64,000 nt of DNA, taken from contig NZ_CP085953.1 of NCBI RefSeq assembly GCF_020735385.1, positions 1,364,001-1,428,000 of the forward strand, read 5' to 3'. This stretch comes from Granulicatella elegans. Lineage in GTDB: Bacteria > Bacillota > Bacilli > Lactobacillales > Aerococcaceae. The notes under the pieces are model-generated. The model saw only the letters and a list, made by a program, of their open reading frames with translations. It was not told where the DNA came from and searched no databases. Shown piece by piece: positions 36,236-44,483 of this stretch. The position numbers were made by a program, and so were the translations under genes. The first letter of the stretch is position 1. Each line of letters opens with the position of its first letter.

Positions 36236-37573
36236 ATGAATAATGAAAAATGGCATGTATTACCAGCAGTAATTGCCACAGCAATTATGAGTTTCTGTGG
36301 TGTATTAATTGAAACGGCAATGAATGTAACATTTCCGACATTAATGCAAGAATTTCAGACAACTTCATCTGGAATTCAATGGGTTACAACAGGTTATTTA
36401 TTAGCCATTGCGATGGTTGTTCCTATTTCTGCGTATTTAGTACGTAATTTTACAACAAGACAATTATTTTTAGCTTCGAATTTAATTTTTATTATAGGGG
36501 TTTTAATCAATTGTATTTCTCCCAATTTAATCATGCTATTATTTGGAAGATTTTTACAAGGGGTTGGTACGGGAATTGCGTTACCATTAATGTTCCATAT
36601 TGTATTAACTCAAGTACCAATTGAACAGCATGGTACGGTCATTGGATTAGGTTCTATGACAACTGCTTTAGCACCACCTATTGGACCAACTTTTGGTGGA
36701 TTAGTTTCAGCAGCTTTAGGATGGAGATTTATTTATTGGATTTTAATTCCATGTTTAGTCATTTCTTTAGTGATTGGTTTATGGGCGATTCCAAAAGAGA
36801 AAAGTATTCAAAAATCACCATTTAATCTGCTAGCATTTTTCTTCTTAGCGAATTGTTTAGCTAGTTTATTAATGGCAATTGAACATTTATCTCTTGTATG
36901 GCTATTAAGTTCAGTAGTAACGGGTGGATTATTTGAATATTTCAATCGTAAAAATGCTTTATTATCTTTTGCACCATTTAAAAATCATACCTTTAATGGA
37001 ATGTTATATGTAGTGTTAGCTTTCCAAGCAACAGTATTAGGGTTATCATTTGTTTATCCGAATTACTTACAATTAAGTTTGGATCAAAGTGTGACAACTG
37101 CAGGGCTATTTATGTTCCCAGGTGCAGCAATGGTTGCTTTATTGGCTCCTGTTTCAGGTAAATGGTTTGATGTTAAAGGTCCGTTGAAGCCTTTATTAAC
37201 AGGTTTAATTTTAGCAAGTATTGGTGGAGTATTAATTAGTGTCTTCTTTGAACATTTAGCGATTCTTCCATTATTAGCATTGAATATTATTTTAATGAGC
37301 GGAAATGGATTTGTGATGGGGAGTAATGTAACATTTTGTTTAATGCAATTAGACAAGGATGTTCAAGCGGATGGTAATAGTATCGTCAATACTTTACAGC
37401 AATTTACTGGGGCTATTTCTACAACAGTCGTGGCAAGAATTTTTTCTGCGAATATGGACCGATTACCATTTGCTGGAAAATATAGTTTAATGTTTATTAC
37501 AAGTTTAATTTTATTTGCTTTAGTAATTTTTGTTGTTCAATATAAGAAGACAAGAAAGCCTAGTGAAATATAA
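36236..37573 (+). CDS. MFS drug transporter, DHA2 type
   Basis: 445-residue proton-driven exporter. Many hydrophobic helices are visible, with the antiporter signature GIALPLMFHIVLTQVP region, WVTTGYLLAIAMVVP near helix 2 and LFGRFLQGVGTGIALPL (motif A/C-like), all typical of EmrB/QacA relatives. Natural substrate is unknown. The start is ATG 36236; the ATG four bases earlier runs into a stop after three codons. AAAGGATG is the ribosome binding site. The gene is flanked by terminators on both sides, so it is a single unit. Confidence 0.88.
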   Translation: MNNEKWHVLPAVIATAIMSFCGVLIETAMNVTFPTLMQEFQTTSSGIQWVTTGYLLAIAMVVPISAYLVRNFTTRQLFLASNLIFIIGVLINCISPNLIMLLFGRFLQGVGTGIALPLMFHIVLTQVPIEQHGTVIGLGSMTTALAPPIGPTFGGLVSAALGWRFIYWILIPCLVISLVIGLWAIPKEKSIQKSPFNLLAFFFLANCLASLLMAIEHLSLVWLLSSVVTGGLFEYFNRKNALLSFAPFKNHTFNGMLYVVLAFQATVLGLSFVYPNYLQLSLDQSVTTAGLFMFPGAAMVALLAPVSGKWFDVKGPLKPLLTGLILASIGGVLISVFFEHLAILPLLALNIILMSGNGFVMGSNVTFCLMQLDKDVQADGNSIVNTLQQFTGAISTTVVARIFSANMDRLPFAGKYSLMFITSLILFALVIFVVQYKKTRKPSEI

Positions 37574-37582
37574 CAACGCACC

Positions 37583-37618
37583 AATCCTGTTAACGAGAAA
37601 TCATTAACAGGATTTTTC
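37583..37618 (+). terminator. rho-independent terminator after the MFS gene
   Basis: Perfect 11-base-pair stem AATCCTGTTAA / TTAACAGGATT, ten-base loop, followed by TTTC. The partial copy of the palindromic element begins at its end. Confidence 0.85.
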
Positions 37619-37638
37619 GTATATAAAATTCAAAAAGA
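37618..37638 (+). repeat. partial copy of the arm of the 38.7 kb palindromic element
   Basis: These 21 bases are identical to 38726-38746, the outer left arm of the large nested inverted repeat about 1.1 kb downstream. The match stops at 37639. Only one arm is present. Confidence 0.7.
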
Positions 37639-37711
37639 TGAGCGTAATTTCCAGTAACAATTTTAGTAGTTTAAATTCCTAAGCAAGTTAGAATGCTTTT
37701 GATTCATACTA

Positions 37712-37720
37712 TGATATAAT
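37712..37720 (+). promoter_or_regulatory. extended -10 promoter for the lipid kinase gene
   Basis: TGATATAAT matches the extended -10 TGnTATAAT. There is no strong -35. It is 50 bases before the TTG start. Confidence 0.5.
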
Positions 37721-37769
37721 CTTAATATCTTATAAAAATAATATGGATTAAAATTAAGGAGCTGATGAT

Positions 37770-38657
37770 TTGAAAAAGGCAATGGTTATTATTAATCCTA
37801 CCTCTGGAGGAGAACAAGCATTAAATTATAAAGAAAAAATTGAAAATAAAGCAAAAGAATATTTTGAAGTTGTTGAAACTCGAATTACTGAAAAAGCTAT
37901 AGATGCAACTCATTTTGCTGAAGAAGCAGCTAAAGAAAAATATGAGGCTGTGATTGTTTTCGGTGGAGATGGCACGGTGAATGAAGTTGTTTCAGGAATT
38001 GCTGAAAAAGAATATATTCCAAAATTAGGGATTATCCCTGGAGGAACAGGTAATTTAATTACTAAATTAGTACAAATTGATCAAGATATCGATAAAGCAA
38101 TTGAAGGATTAGATTTTAATTTAACAAATAAAATTGATATTGGTAAAGCAAATGATCATTATTTTGGTTATATCTTTAGTGTAGGTTCATTACCAGAAGC
38201 AATTCATAATGTAGAAATTGAAGATAAAACAAAATTTGGAATGTTTGCATATGCAATTAACACGGTAAAATCTGTTGTTAGAGATGAAGTTTTTAATATT
38301 AAAGTTGAAACTGAAAATGGTAACTATGAAGGAGAAGCTAGTCAAGTATTAGTGTTATTATCGAACTATTTCTCTGATAAAAAAATATTTGATGAAAATA
38401 AAGCAGGTTATGCAAATATTTTAATTTTAAAAGATGCATCTATTTTCTCTAAATTATCATTAATTCCTGATTTATTAAAAGGGGATGTGGTAGAAAATGA
38501 TAGTATTGAATATATTAAAGCAAAAACTATTAAAATTTCTTCTGACATTGAAATTGAATCAGATATCGATGGAGATCAAGCAGATGATTTACCAGTTGAA
38601 ATTAAAGTATTAGGAAATCATATTGAAATCTATTCATATCCAATTGAAGAAGAATAG
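37770..38657 (+). CDS. diacylglycerol/lipid kinase family protein
   Basis: 295-residue DAGK-fold lipid kinase (DgkB/YegS family). It has the ATP-binding glycine motif GGDGTVNE (Gly65-Glu72), N-terminal VIINPTSGG and PGGTGNLI for lipid-headgroup and phosphate contacts. DgkB-type members recycle diacylglycerol released by lipoteichoic acid synthesis; the exact lipid is not certain here. Start is TTG 37770, with AAGGAGCTG upstream. It is the last plus-strand gene before a convergent minus-strand HAD gene. Confidence 0.88.
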   Translation: MKKAMVIINPTSGGEQALNYKEKIENKAKEYFEVVETRITEKAIDATHFAEEAAKEKYEAVIVFGGDGTVNEVVSGIAEKEYIPKLGIIPGGTGNLITKLVQIDQDIDKAIEGLDFNLTNKIDIGKANDHYFGYIFSVGSLPEAIHNVEIEDKTKFGMFAYAINTVKSVVRDEVFNIKVETENGNYEGEASQVLVLLSNYFSDKKIFDENKAGYANILILKDASIFSKLSLIPDLLKGDVVENDSIEYIKAKTIKISSDIEIESDIDGDQADDLPVEIKVLGNHIEIYSYPIEEE

Positions 38658-38725
38658 ATAAATACTTATTCTTCTTAAAAGATTAGTTTTATTGAATCGA
38701 ATGAAGTATTAGAATGATTGTTTTA

Positions 38726-38865
38726 CGTATATAAAATTCAAAAAGAAAAAATTTTCTTTGTAGCTAAAGTAAAAAAATCCATCTTTTATGATGGATTTTT
38801 TTACAGGCAAAGGTGGCTGCTGGCGGCCTAGCTTACAAAGGGAATTTTTTCTTTTTGAATTTTAT
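38726..38865. repeat. nested palindromic element with inner bidirectional terminator
   Basis: Outer arms are a perfect 23-base inverted repeat at 38731-38753 and 38843-38865, and pairing continues inward through 38754-38765 with two G-U pairs and one bulge. Inside sits an independent 13-base-pair hairpin (38771-38802) with A7 and T7 flanks and loop TTTTAT, a bidirectional terminator between the convergent genes. The right internal segment is GC-rich (GGTGGCTGCTGGCGGCC). The left arm sequence recurs at 37618. It may be a small mobile or amplified palindrome. Confidence 0.8.
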
Positions 38866-38878
38866 AAGAGAGATACAT

Positions 38879-39694
38879 TTACGCTTCTAATTTAAAATAA
38901 TTCATCAAGTAATGAGCTAATCCATCTTGATCATGTGGTAATGGGGTAATGTCATCAGCAATTGCTTTTAGGCTATCAATGGCATTATTCATTGCAACAC
39001 CGTGCCCAGCAAATTCAATCATTTCTAAATCATTATCTTCATCTCCAAAAGCTAAAACATCTTCTGTAGGTATTCCATAATAACGAGATAAATGTTGAAT
39101 ACCAGTAGACTTATCGATGCCATAAGTTACAATTTCTAGGCAAGGCATATCGCCTCCCCAAGTACGCACATCAATCGTGTGACCATAACGTTGCTTAATT
39201 TTTTCTTTAATGAATGGTTGCTTTTCAATACTAGAAAAAACGGTAATAGCCGTTGGCTTTTCTAGTAACGGAGTATCTTTTTGTAATAAGATAGGTTGTT
39301 GATCTTTTGGATAGTAAGGGGAATCGGGAATATTTTCAATTGTAGCATATAAATGATGTTTTCCTTCAACCATGAAATAATCACATTCTAATTCTTTATG
39401 AAATTCCAACATATCAAAAACGATTTCTTCATCTAATGTTACGTGAAATTCTCCTTGCCAATTTTCGTCAGTTGGAATATGACATAGGGCACCATTGAAG
39501 TTTACTAGCGGCCCGCCTAATCCTAATCCTTCATATAAATGTTTTGAACTTCGATAAGGACGTCCCGTTACAATGGCGATTTTATGTCCAAGCTCTGTTA
39601 AGCGATGTAACGTTTGAATAGTAATAGGATTAAATTCAGATTGCCCATTTAAAGTTGTGCCATCTAAATCTAGTGCAATTAATTTTGGTTTCAT
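38879..39694 (-). CDS. HAD-superfamily Cof-type phosphatase
   Basis: 271-residue class IIB HAD hydrolase: motif I LDLDGT (Asp9, Asp11), motif II IVTGR, motif IV FGDEDNDLEMI and a cap domain between them. It is a paralogue of the HAD gene in the salvage operon but with different flanking sequence. Sugar-phosphate or cofactor dephosphorylation is expected. The ribosome binding site reads AGGAGGAAATC before ATG. Convergent with the lipid kinase gene and divergent from the alpha/beta hydrolase gene. Confidence 0.9.
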   Translation of the reverse strand: MKPKLIALDLDGTTLNGQSEFNPITIQTLHRLTELGHKIAIVTGRPYRSSKHLYEGLGLGGPLVNFNGALCHIPTDENWQGEFHVTLDEEIVFDMLEFHKELECDYFMVEGKHHLYATIENIPDSPYYPKDQQPILLQKDTPLLEKPTAITVFSSIEKQPFIKEKIKQRYGHTIDVRTWGGDMPCLEIVTYGIDKSTGIQHLSRYYGIPTEDVLAFGDEDNDLEMIEFAGHGVAMNNAIDSLKAIADDITPLPHDQDGLAHYLMNYFKLEA

Positions 39695-39731
39695 GATTTC
39701 CTCCTAAAGTGATTTATCTAATCGATTTTAA

Positions 39732-39761
39732 TTGACGGCAACTTGTCAATTTAGTTACAAT
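39732..39761 (+). promoter_or_regulatory. promoter for the alpha/beta hydrolase gene
   Basis: TTGACG (39732-39737), 18-base spacer, TACAAT (39756-39761), in the divergent intergenic region. TTGAC and GTCAA form a short symmetry here that may serve the opposite strand too. Confidence 0.5.
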
Positions 39762-39813
39762 ATCTTCGTAAGTATACCATATTTTTTATAAAATATGAAG
39801 AAAGAGGTTAGTT

Positions 39814-40575
39814 ATGATTATTATTCAAGAAAAAGTAATTGAAAATATTCCCGTTTTAGAAATTGTTCAAAATGAAAATAAAGATAAAAGGATTCCGACG
39901 GTTGTTTGTTATCATGGTTGGACAGGAAGTAAGGAAAACTGTATTCACTACGGAGCAATGCTTGCGAAAAATGGCATGCGTGCCATTTTACCTGATCAAC
40001 TATATCATGGCGAACGAAAAATATCTGAATTAAATGGCTTTGAATTATGGGAAATTATTGGGCAAAATGTTAAAGAATTTCCAACATTAGTTGGGTCTTA
40101 TCAAAAAGAAAATTTAGTCGATAATAAAATTGGCGCAATTGGATTTAGTATGGGTGGAATGACCACTTACGCATTATTAAAACATTTTCCATTTTTATAC
40201 GCTGCAGTTAGTTTAATGGGGAATGCGGATCCGGTTGAATTTGCAAAATGGTCATTGACTTCAACATGGATGAAAGATAAACCAGCAGTAGAATTAACTC
40301 CGGATTTAATGGATAAATATGTACCTCTATTACAAGGATTATCATTAGCAGATACACCAGAAAAAATTGCTGGGCGTCCTGTTTTAATTTGGCATGGACT
40401 AGAAGATAAAAAAGTTCCTTATGCATTAAATCATGCATTTTATGAAAAGATTAAAGATGAACCGTATGCCAGTCGTGTGAAATGGATTGAAACACCAGAA
40501 GTACCACATTTTGTAACGTTTAAAGCCATTGAAGCATCCGTAGAATTTTTGAAAGAATCATTAGTAGAGGAGTAA
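39814..40575 (+). CDS. alpha/beta hydrolase family protein
   Basis: 253-residue serine hydrolase of the dienelactone-hydrolase/prolyl oligopeptidase-like group. The nucleophile elbow is GFSMGG with Ser112, the oxyanion region is CYHGWTGSKEN, the likely acid is in WHGLEDKKVPY and the likely base in EVPHFV. No signal peptide, so cytosolic. An esterase activity is expected but the substrate is unknown. A four-base gap to the DUF59 gene suggests co-transcription. Confidence 0.85.
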   Translation: MIIIQEKVIENIPVLEIVQNENKDKRIPTVVCYHGWTGSKENCIHYGAMLAKNGMRAILPDQLYHGERKISELNGFELWEIIGQNVKEFPTLVGSYQKENLVDNKIGAIGFSMGGMTTYALLKHFPFLYAAVSLMGNADPVEFAKWSLTSTWMKDKPAVELTPDLMDKYVPLLQGLSLADTPEKIAGRPVLIWHGLEDKKVPYALNHAFYEKIKDEPYASRVKWIETPEVPHFVTFKAIEASVEFLKESLVEE

Positions 40576-40579
40576 TCGT

Positions 40580-40897
40580 ATGAGTGAAACACCAGAAGCA
40601 ATGAAAGAAAAAATTTTAGAAGCATTAGAAACAGTGATTGATCCAGAATTAGGAATTGATATTGTAAACTTAGGATTAATTTATGGAGTAGAGTTAAATG
40701 AAGAAGGTCATTGCCAAGTAAATTTAACACTAACAACAATGGGATGCCCATTAGCAGATATTATTACAGATGAAATTCATCGTGCATTAAAGGGAATCGA
40801 AGAAATCAAAACCATTGATGTCAAATTAGTTTGGTACCCAGCTTGGTCACCAGAAAAAATGTCTCGTTATGCGCGAATTGCATTAGGAATTCGATAG
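40580..40897 (+). CDS. DUF59 / MIP18 family Fe-S assembly protein (SufT/PaaD-like)
   Basis: 105-residue protein of the DUF59 family that assists iron-sulfur cluster maturation. Family features are the N-terminal ETVIDPELGIDIVNLGLIYG, the conserved cysteine in LTTMGCPLAD and VKLVWYPAWSPEKMS. The cysteine is thought to handle the cluster or its target. ATG 40580 follows the GAGGAGTAATC at the end of the hydrolase gene. A convergent terminator lies after it. Confidence 0.9.
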   Translation: MSETPEAMKEKILEALETVIDPELGIDIVNLGLIYGVELNEEGHCQVNLTLTTMGCPLADIITDEIHRALKGIEEIKTIDVKLVWYPAWSPEKMSRYARIALGIR

Positions 40898-40911
40898 TGA
40901 AATAGAAAAAG

Positions 40912-40947
40912 AAGGCTTAAAATCATGAGTAGATTTTAAGCCTTTTA
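40912..40947. terminator. bidirectional terminator between convergent genes
   Basis: Perfect 13-base-pair stem AAGGCTTAAAATC / GATTTTAAGCCTT with a seven-base loop. It has A-rich left and TTTTA right flanks, serving the DUF59 gene and the minus-strand gene. Confidence 0.85.
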
Positions 40948-40967
40948 TAGTATGTTAATGAGGGATG

Positions 40968-41273
40968 TTAATCTTCACCCGGTCTCATTGGTCGTTTATA
41001 TTTACTTTTTGCTTCTTGACGAATGACCGTTTGAGGACTTTTTCTTCCAGAGTTATACGTTTTAAAAATTTCTTGCATCCGTTGATCATCAAATAGCTCT
41101 AAATTTTTATCAACAAAATGCATGGCATCTTGCTGCCAATCTGAATGATAATAATTAAATAATTCTGCTACAGCCATTCTTTTGTCAGTAGCACTTCCTT
41201 GGAAGTTTGGATCTGTTATTTCTGCTAAATATTGTTGCATTTTTGCAATTTTTTCTTTATCAAATTCAACCAT
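40968..41273 (-). CDS. hypothetical protein
   Basis: 101-residue soluble, charged, mostly helical protein (KEKIAKMQQYLAEITDPNF, MAVAELFNYYHSDWQQDAMH) with a basic Pro-containing tail (KYKRPMRPGED). No family recognised, no membrane segment or signal. The ribosome binding site on the minus strand reads AAAGAGGCGAAGATTT before ATG. It is transcribed alone, convergent with the DUF59 gene and divergent from the MATE gene. Confidence 0.7.
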   Translation of the reverse strand: MVEFDKEKIAKMQQYLAEITDPNFQGSATDKRMAVAELFNYYHSDWQQDAMHFVDKNLELFDDQRMQEIFKTYNSGRKSPQTVIRQEAKSKYKRPMRPGED

Positions 41274-41379
41274 AAATCTTCGCCTCTTTTCGTTTGTATT
41301 GTAACATAATTTGTAAGGCTAAAAAAGGAAAAATTTATCGTTACAATGAGAGAATCCTATCATTTTTCCAAAGGTATGA

Positions 41380-41409
41380 CTGTCAAATTTATGTATATTT
41401 TAGTATACT
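41380..41409 (+). promoter_or_regulatory. promoter for the MATE-fhs unit
   Basis: CTGTCA (41380-41385), 18-base spacer, TATACT (41404-41409), 36 bases before the start. Confidence 0.6.
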
Positions 41410-41445
41410 ATGTAATTGAGTATGTATATAGAAAAGAGGAGTAAA

Positions 41446-42795
41446 ATGGCGAAGGATATGACATCTGGGAATCCGATGAAATTAATTTCTCGGTTTACGT
41501 TACCATTATTAATTGGGAATGTTTTTCAACAATTTTATAATATGGCAGATACTTATTTTGTTGGTAGATATATTGGTGTACAAGCACTTGCAGCCGTTGG
41601 TTCAACAGGAAGTATAGTATTTTTTATTATCGGGTTTGCCATTAGTATGACCGCTGGTTTAGCAATTCCTCTTGCCCAAAAATTTGGGGCTAAAGATATG
41701 AAAGGAGTAAAAAGAAGTTTCTATGTTTCAACTTTAATTTCTATAGGAGCTTCGATTGTATTGACGACATTCAGTATGCTATTTTGTCGTCAAATATTAG
41801 AAATAATGCAAACTCCTCCAGAAATTATTGACTATGCTTATGAATATTTAATGGTAATTTTTGCAGGAATTTTTGCTCAGATTGCTTTTAACTTATTATC
41901 GAATATTTTACGGGCAATTGGAGATGCCAATACGCCACTTTATTTCTTAGTTCTTTCATGTATTTTAAATATCTTTTTAGACTATGTATTTATAGTTCAT
42001 TTTAGTATGGGAGTTGGGGGTTCTGGATTTGCAACAGTAGTCAGTCAATTATTTGCAGCTGTTTGTTGTTATATTTACATTAAAAAGAAAATTCCAATGT
42101 TACATATTGAAAGAGAGTCATTACAGTTTTCAAAAGACTTTTTATGGCATCATATAAATATTTCGTTCCCAATGGGATTTCAATCGTCGATTATTGCGAT
42201 TGGAACGATAACTGTTCAAATCGTTTTAAACCAATTAGGACATGAAGCGGTAGCTGGATATACTGCTGCACAAAAGATTGACCAATTAGGAATATTACCA
42301 ATGATGTCATTTGGAATTACAATGGCGACTTATTCTGCTCAAAATTATGGAGCAAAATTATATGATCGTATTTGGAAAGGGGTTAGAGACTGTATTAAAC
42401 TTTCCCTTACATTTAGTTTTTGTGTAGGGTTTATTTTAATCTTATTTAGTCCACATTTTATGAGAATGTTTGTAGGTGTGGGTCATGAATCGGTAGTGGA
42501 ATATGGCAGACTTTATATTTTAGCCAATTCTATATCTTACGGTATTTTGTCTTTATTATTTATTTATCGTTATACATTACAAGGTGTGGGGAAAACAATG
42601 ATTCCAACAATTGCAGGAATGATGGAATTAATGATGCGTGTTTTTGCTGCAGTAGTTTTAACAAAAATTTTTGGTTATATTGGATTAACGACTGCCAATC
42701 CATTAGCGTGGTTTGGTTCATTAGTTCCATTAGCAATTACTTATTATGCATTTAAAAGAAACTATCAACGTTATAGAAAGTTCAAGGAGGAGTAA
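41446..42795 (+). CDS. MATE family efflux transporter
   Basis: 449-residue, about 12-helix exporter with [20 protein letters not shown] and [15 protein letters not shown] motifs in the first half and [16 protein letters not shown] in the second. It is only distantly similar to the MATE protein at 22.2 kb, so the two are different subfamilies. ATG 41446 follows AGAGGA; the upstream ATG at 41416 has no ribosome binding site. The fhs start is two bases after its stop, so exporter and folate gene are coupled, an uncommon pairing. Confidence 0.88.
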   Translation: MAKDMTSGNPMKLISRFTLPLLIGNVFQQFYNMADTYFVGRYIGVQALAAVGSTGSIVFFIIGFAISMTAGLAIPLAQKFGAKDMKGVKRSFYVSTLISIGASIVLTTFSMLFCRQILEIMQTPPEIIDYAYEYLMVIFAGIFAQIAFNLLSNILRAIGDANTPLYFLVLSCILNIFLDYVFIVHFSMGVGGSGFATVVSQLFAAVCCYIYIKKKIPMLHIERESLQFSKDFLWHHINISFPMGFQSSIIAIGTITVQIVLNQLGHEAVAGYTAAQKIDQLGILPMMSFGITMATYSAQNYGAKLYDRIWKGVRDCIKLSLTFSFCVGFILILFSPHFMRMFVGVGHESVVEYGRLYILANSISYGILSLLFIYRYTLQGVGKTMIPTIAGMMELMMRVFAAVVLTKIFGYIGLTTANPLAWFGSLVPLAITYYAFKRNYQRYRKFKEE

Positions 42796-42797
42796 GG

Positions 42798-44465
42798 ATG
42801 AAATCAGATATTCAAATTGCTCAAGAAGCTGTTATGAAACCAATTCGTGAAATTGCTTCAAGTATTGGCTTAGATGACGAACAAATCGAGTTTTATGGGA
42901 AATATAAAGCAAAAATTGATGTGAATCGAATTTCTAAAGAGAAAAAAGGCAAATTAGTGTTAGTTACAGCTATGAGTCCAACTCCTGCCGGAGAAGGAAA
43001 ATCAACCGTTACGATAGGATTAGCAGATGCTTTCAAAAAATTAGGAAAAAAATCCATTATTGCGCTTCGCGAACCTTCATTAGGACCGGTAATGGGCATT
43101 AAAGGAGGAGCTTGCGGTGGAGGCTATGCGCAAGTTATTCCAATGGAAGAAATAAATTTGCATTTTACCGGAGATATGCATGCATTAACTTGTGCCACAA
43201 ATGCATTAGCAGCATTCATTGATAATCATATTTATCAAGGTAATGAATTACAAATTGATAGTAGAAGAGTCATTTGGAAAAGAGCAGTTGACTTAAATGA
43301 TCGAGCATTACGAAAAGTTATTGTAGGATTAGGGGGCCCGATTCAAGGAGTTCCACGTGAAGATGGATTTGATATTACGGTTGCGAGTGAAATGATGGCA
43401 ATTTTATGTTTAGCAAGAGATTTAAATAACTTAAAACAACGTTTAGAAAATATTGTTATTGGATATACTTTTGAAAAAGTTCCAGTAACGGTGAAAGATT
43501 TAAACGTTCAAGGGGCTTTAACATTATTATTAAAAGATGCGTTAAAACCGAATTTAGTTCAAACATTAGAACATACGCCAGCAATTGTTCATGGTGGCCC
43601 ATTTGCCAATATTGCACACGGATGTAATAGTGTGATTGCCACAAATGCCGCTCTAGCACTTGGAGAAATTGTTGTAACTGAAGCTGGTTTTGGAGCTGAT
43701 TTAGGGGCTCAGAAATTTTTAGAAATTAAAGTTCCCCAATTACAAAAAGTACCTGATATAGTTGTCATTGTAGCTACGATTCGTTCGCTTAAAATGCATG
43801 GAGGAGTTTCCCTATCTGGTTTAACAGAAGGAGAAAATTTAGAAGCTTTAGAAAAAGGATTTGCTAATTTAGAAAAACATATTGAAAATATGACGGAGCA
43901 TTATGGACTTCCAGCAGTTGTTGCATTAAACGAATTTGTAACAGATACCCCACAAGAAAAAGAATTAGTGCAAACTCTTTGTCAGAAAAAAGGAATTTCT
44001 TGTATCTCTACTTCTGTATGGGAAAATGGTGGAAACGGTGGAGTAGATTTAGCGAAAGAAGTGTTACACTTATTAGAACATTCAACCCCTCAATTCCATG
44101 CAGTCTGTGAAGAAAACAGTACGATTCAAGAACAAATTGAAGCTATTGCAACTAAAATTTATGGAGCAAGTTCTGTTCAATATACAAAAGAAGCGAAATT
44201 ACAATTAAAACAGTTGAAGAACAATGGTTGGGATCATTTACCAGTTTGTATTGCTAAGACGCAATATTCCTTCTCAGATGATGCAACTTTATTAGGCAGA
44301 CCAACAGGATTTGAATTAACAGTTCGATCGCTCGTTCCTAAATTAGGAGCAGGTTTTGTTGTAGCTTTAACGGGCAATATTTTAACAATGCCAGGATTGC
44401 CAAAGAAACCAGCTGCATTAGAGATGGATGTATTAGAAGACGGTAGAGCGACCGGTTTATTTTAA
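42798..44465 (+). CDS. fhs: formate-tetrahydrofolate ligase
   Basis: ATP-dependent synthesis of 10-formyl-tetrahydrofolate from formate, supplying purine and formyl-Met-tRNA synthesis. The 555-residue protein has the phosphate loop [37 protein letters not shown] for substrate binding, and the [16 protein letters not shown] block. Length is normal. AAGGAGGAGTAAGG inside the end of the MATE gene provides its ribosome binding site. It fits with thyA and dfrA nearby in one-carbon metabolism. Confidence 0.97.
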   Translation: MKSDIQIAQEAVMKPIREIASSIGLDDEQIEFYGKYKAKIDVNRISKEKKGKLVLVTAMSPTPAGEGKSTVTIGLADAFKKLGKKSIIALREPSLGPVMGIKGGACGGGYAQVIPMEEINLHFTGDMHALTCATNALAAFIDNHIYQGNELQIDSRRVIWKRAVDLNDRALRKVIVGLGGPIQGVPREDGFDITVASEMMAILCLARDLNNLKQRLENIVIGYTFEKVPVTVKDLNVQGALTLLLKDALKPNLVQTLEHTPAIVHGGPFANIAHGCNSVIATNAALALGEIVVTEAGFGADLGAQKFLEIKVPQLQKVPDIVVIVATIRSLKMHGGVSLSGLTEGENLEALEKGFANLEKHIENMTEHYGLPAVVALNEFVTDTPQEKELVQTLCQKKGISCISTSVWENGGNGGVDLAKEVLHLLEHSTPQFHAVCEENSTIQEQIEAIATKIYGASSVQYTKEAKLQLKQLKNNGWDHLPVCIAKTQYSFSDDATLLGRPTGFELTVRSLVPKLGAGFVVALTGNILTMPGLPKKPAALEMDVLEDGRATGLF

Positions 44466-44483
44466 AAATAAAAGGAGAGTATT

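Noticed and set aside
38726-38865. CRISPR-like repeat
   Set aside because: There are only inverted arms and one partial direct copy 1.1 kb away, no regularly spaced repeats and no cas genes.
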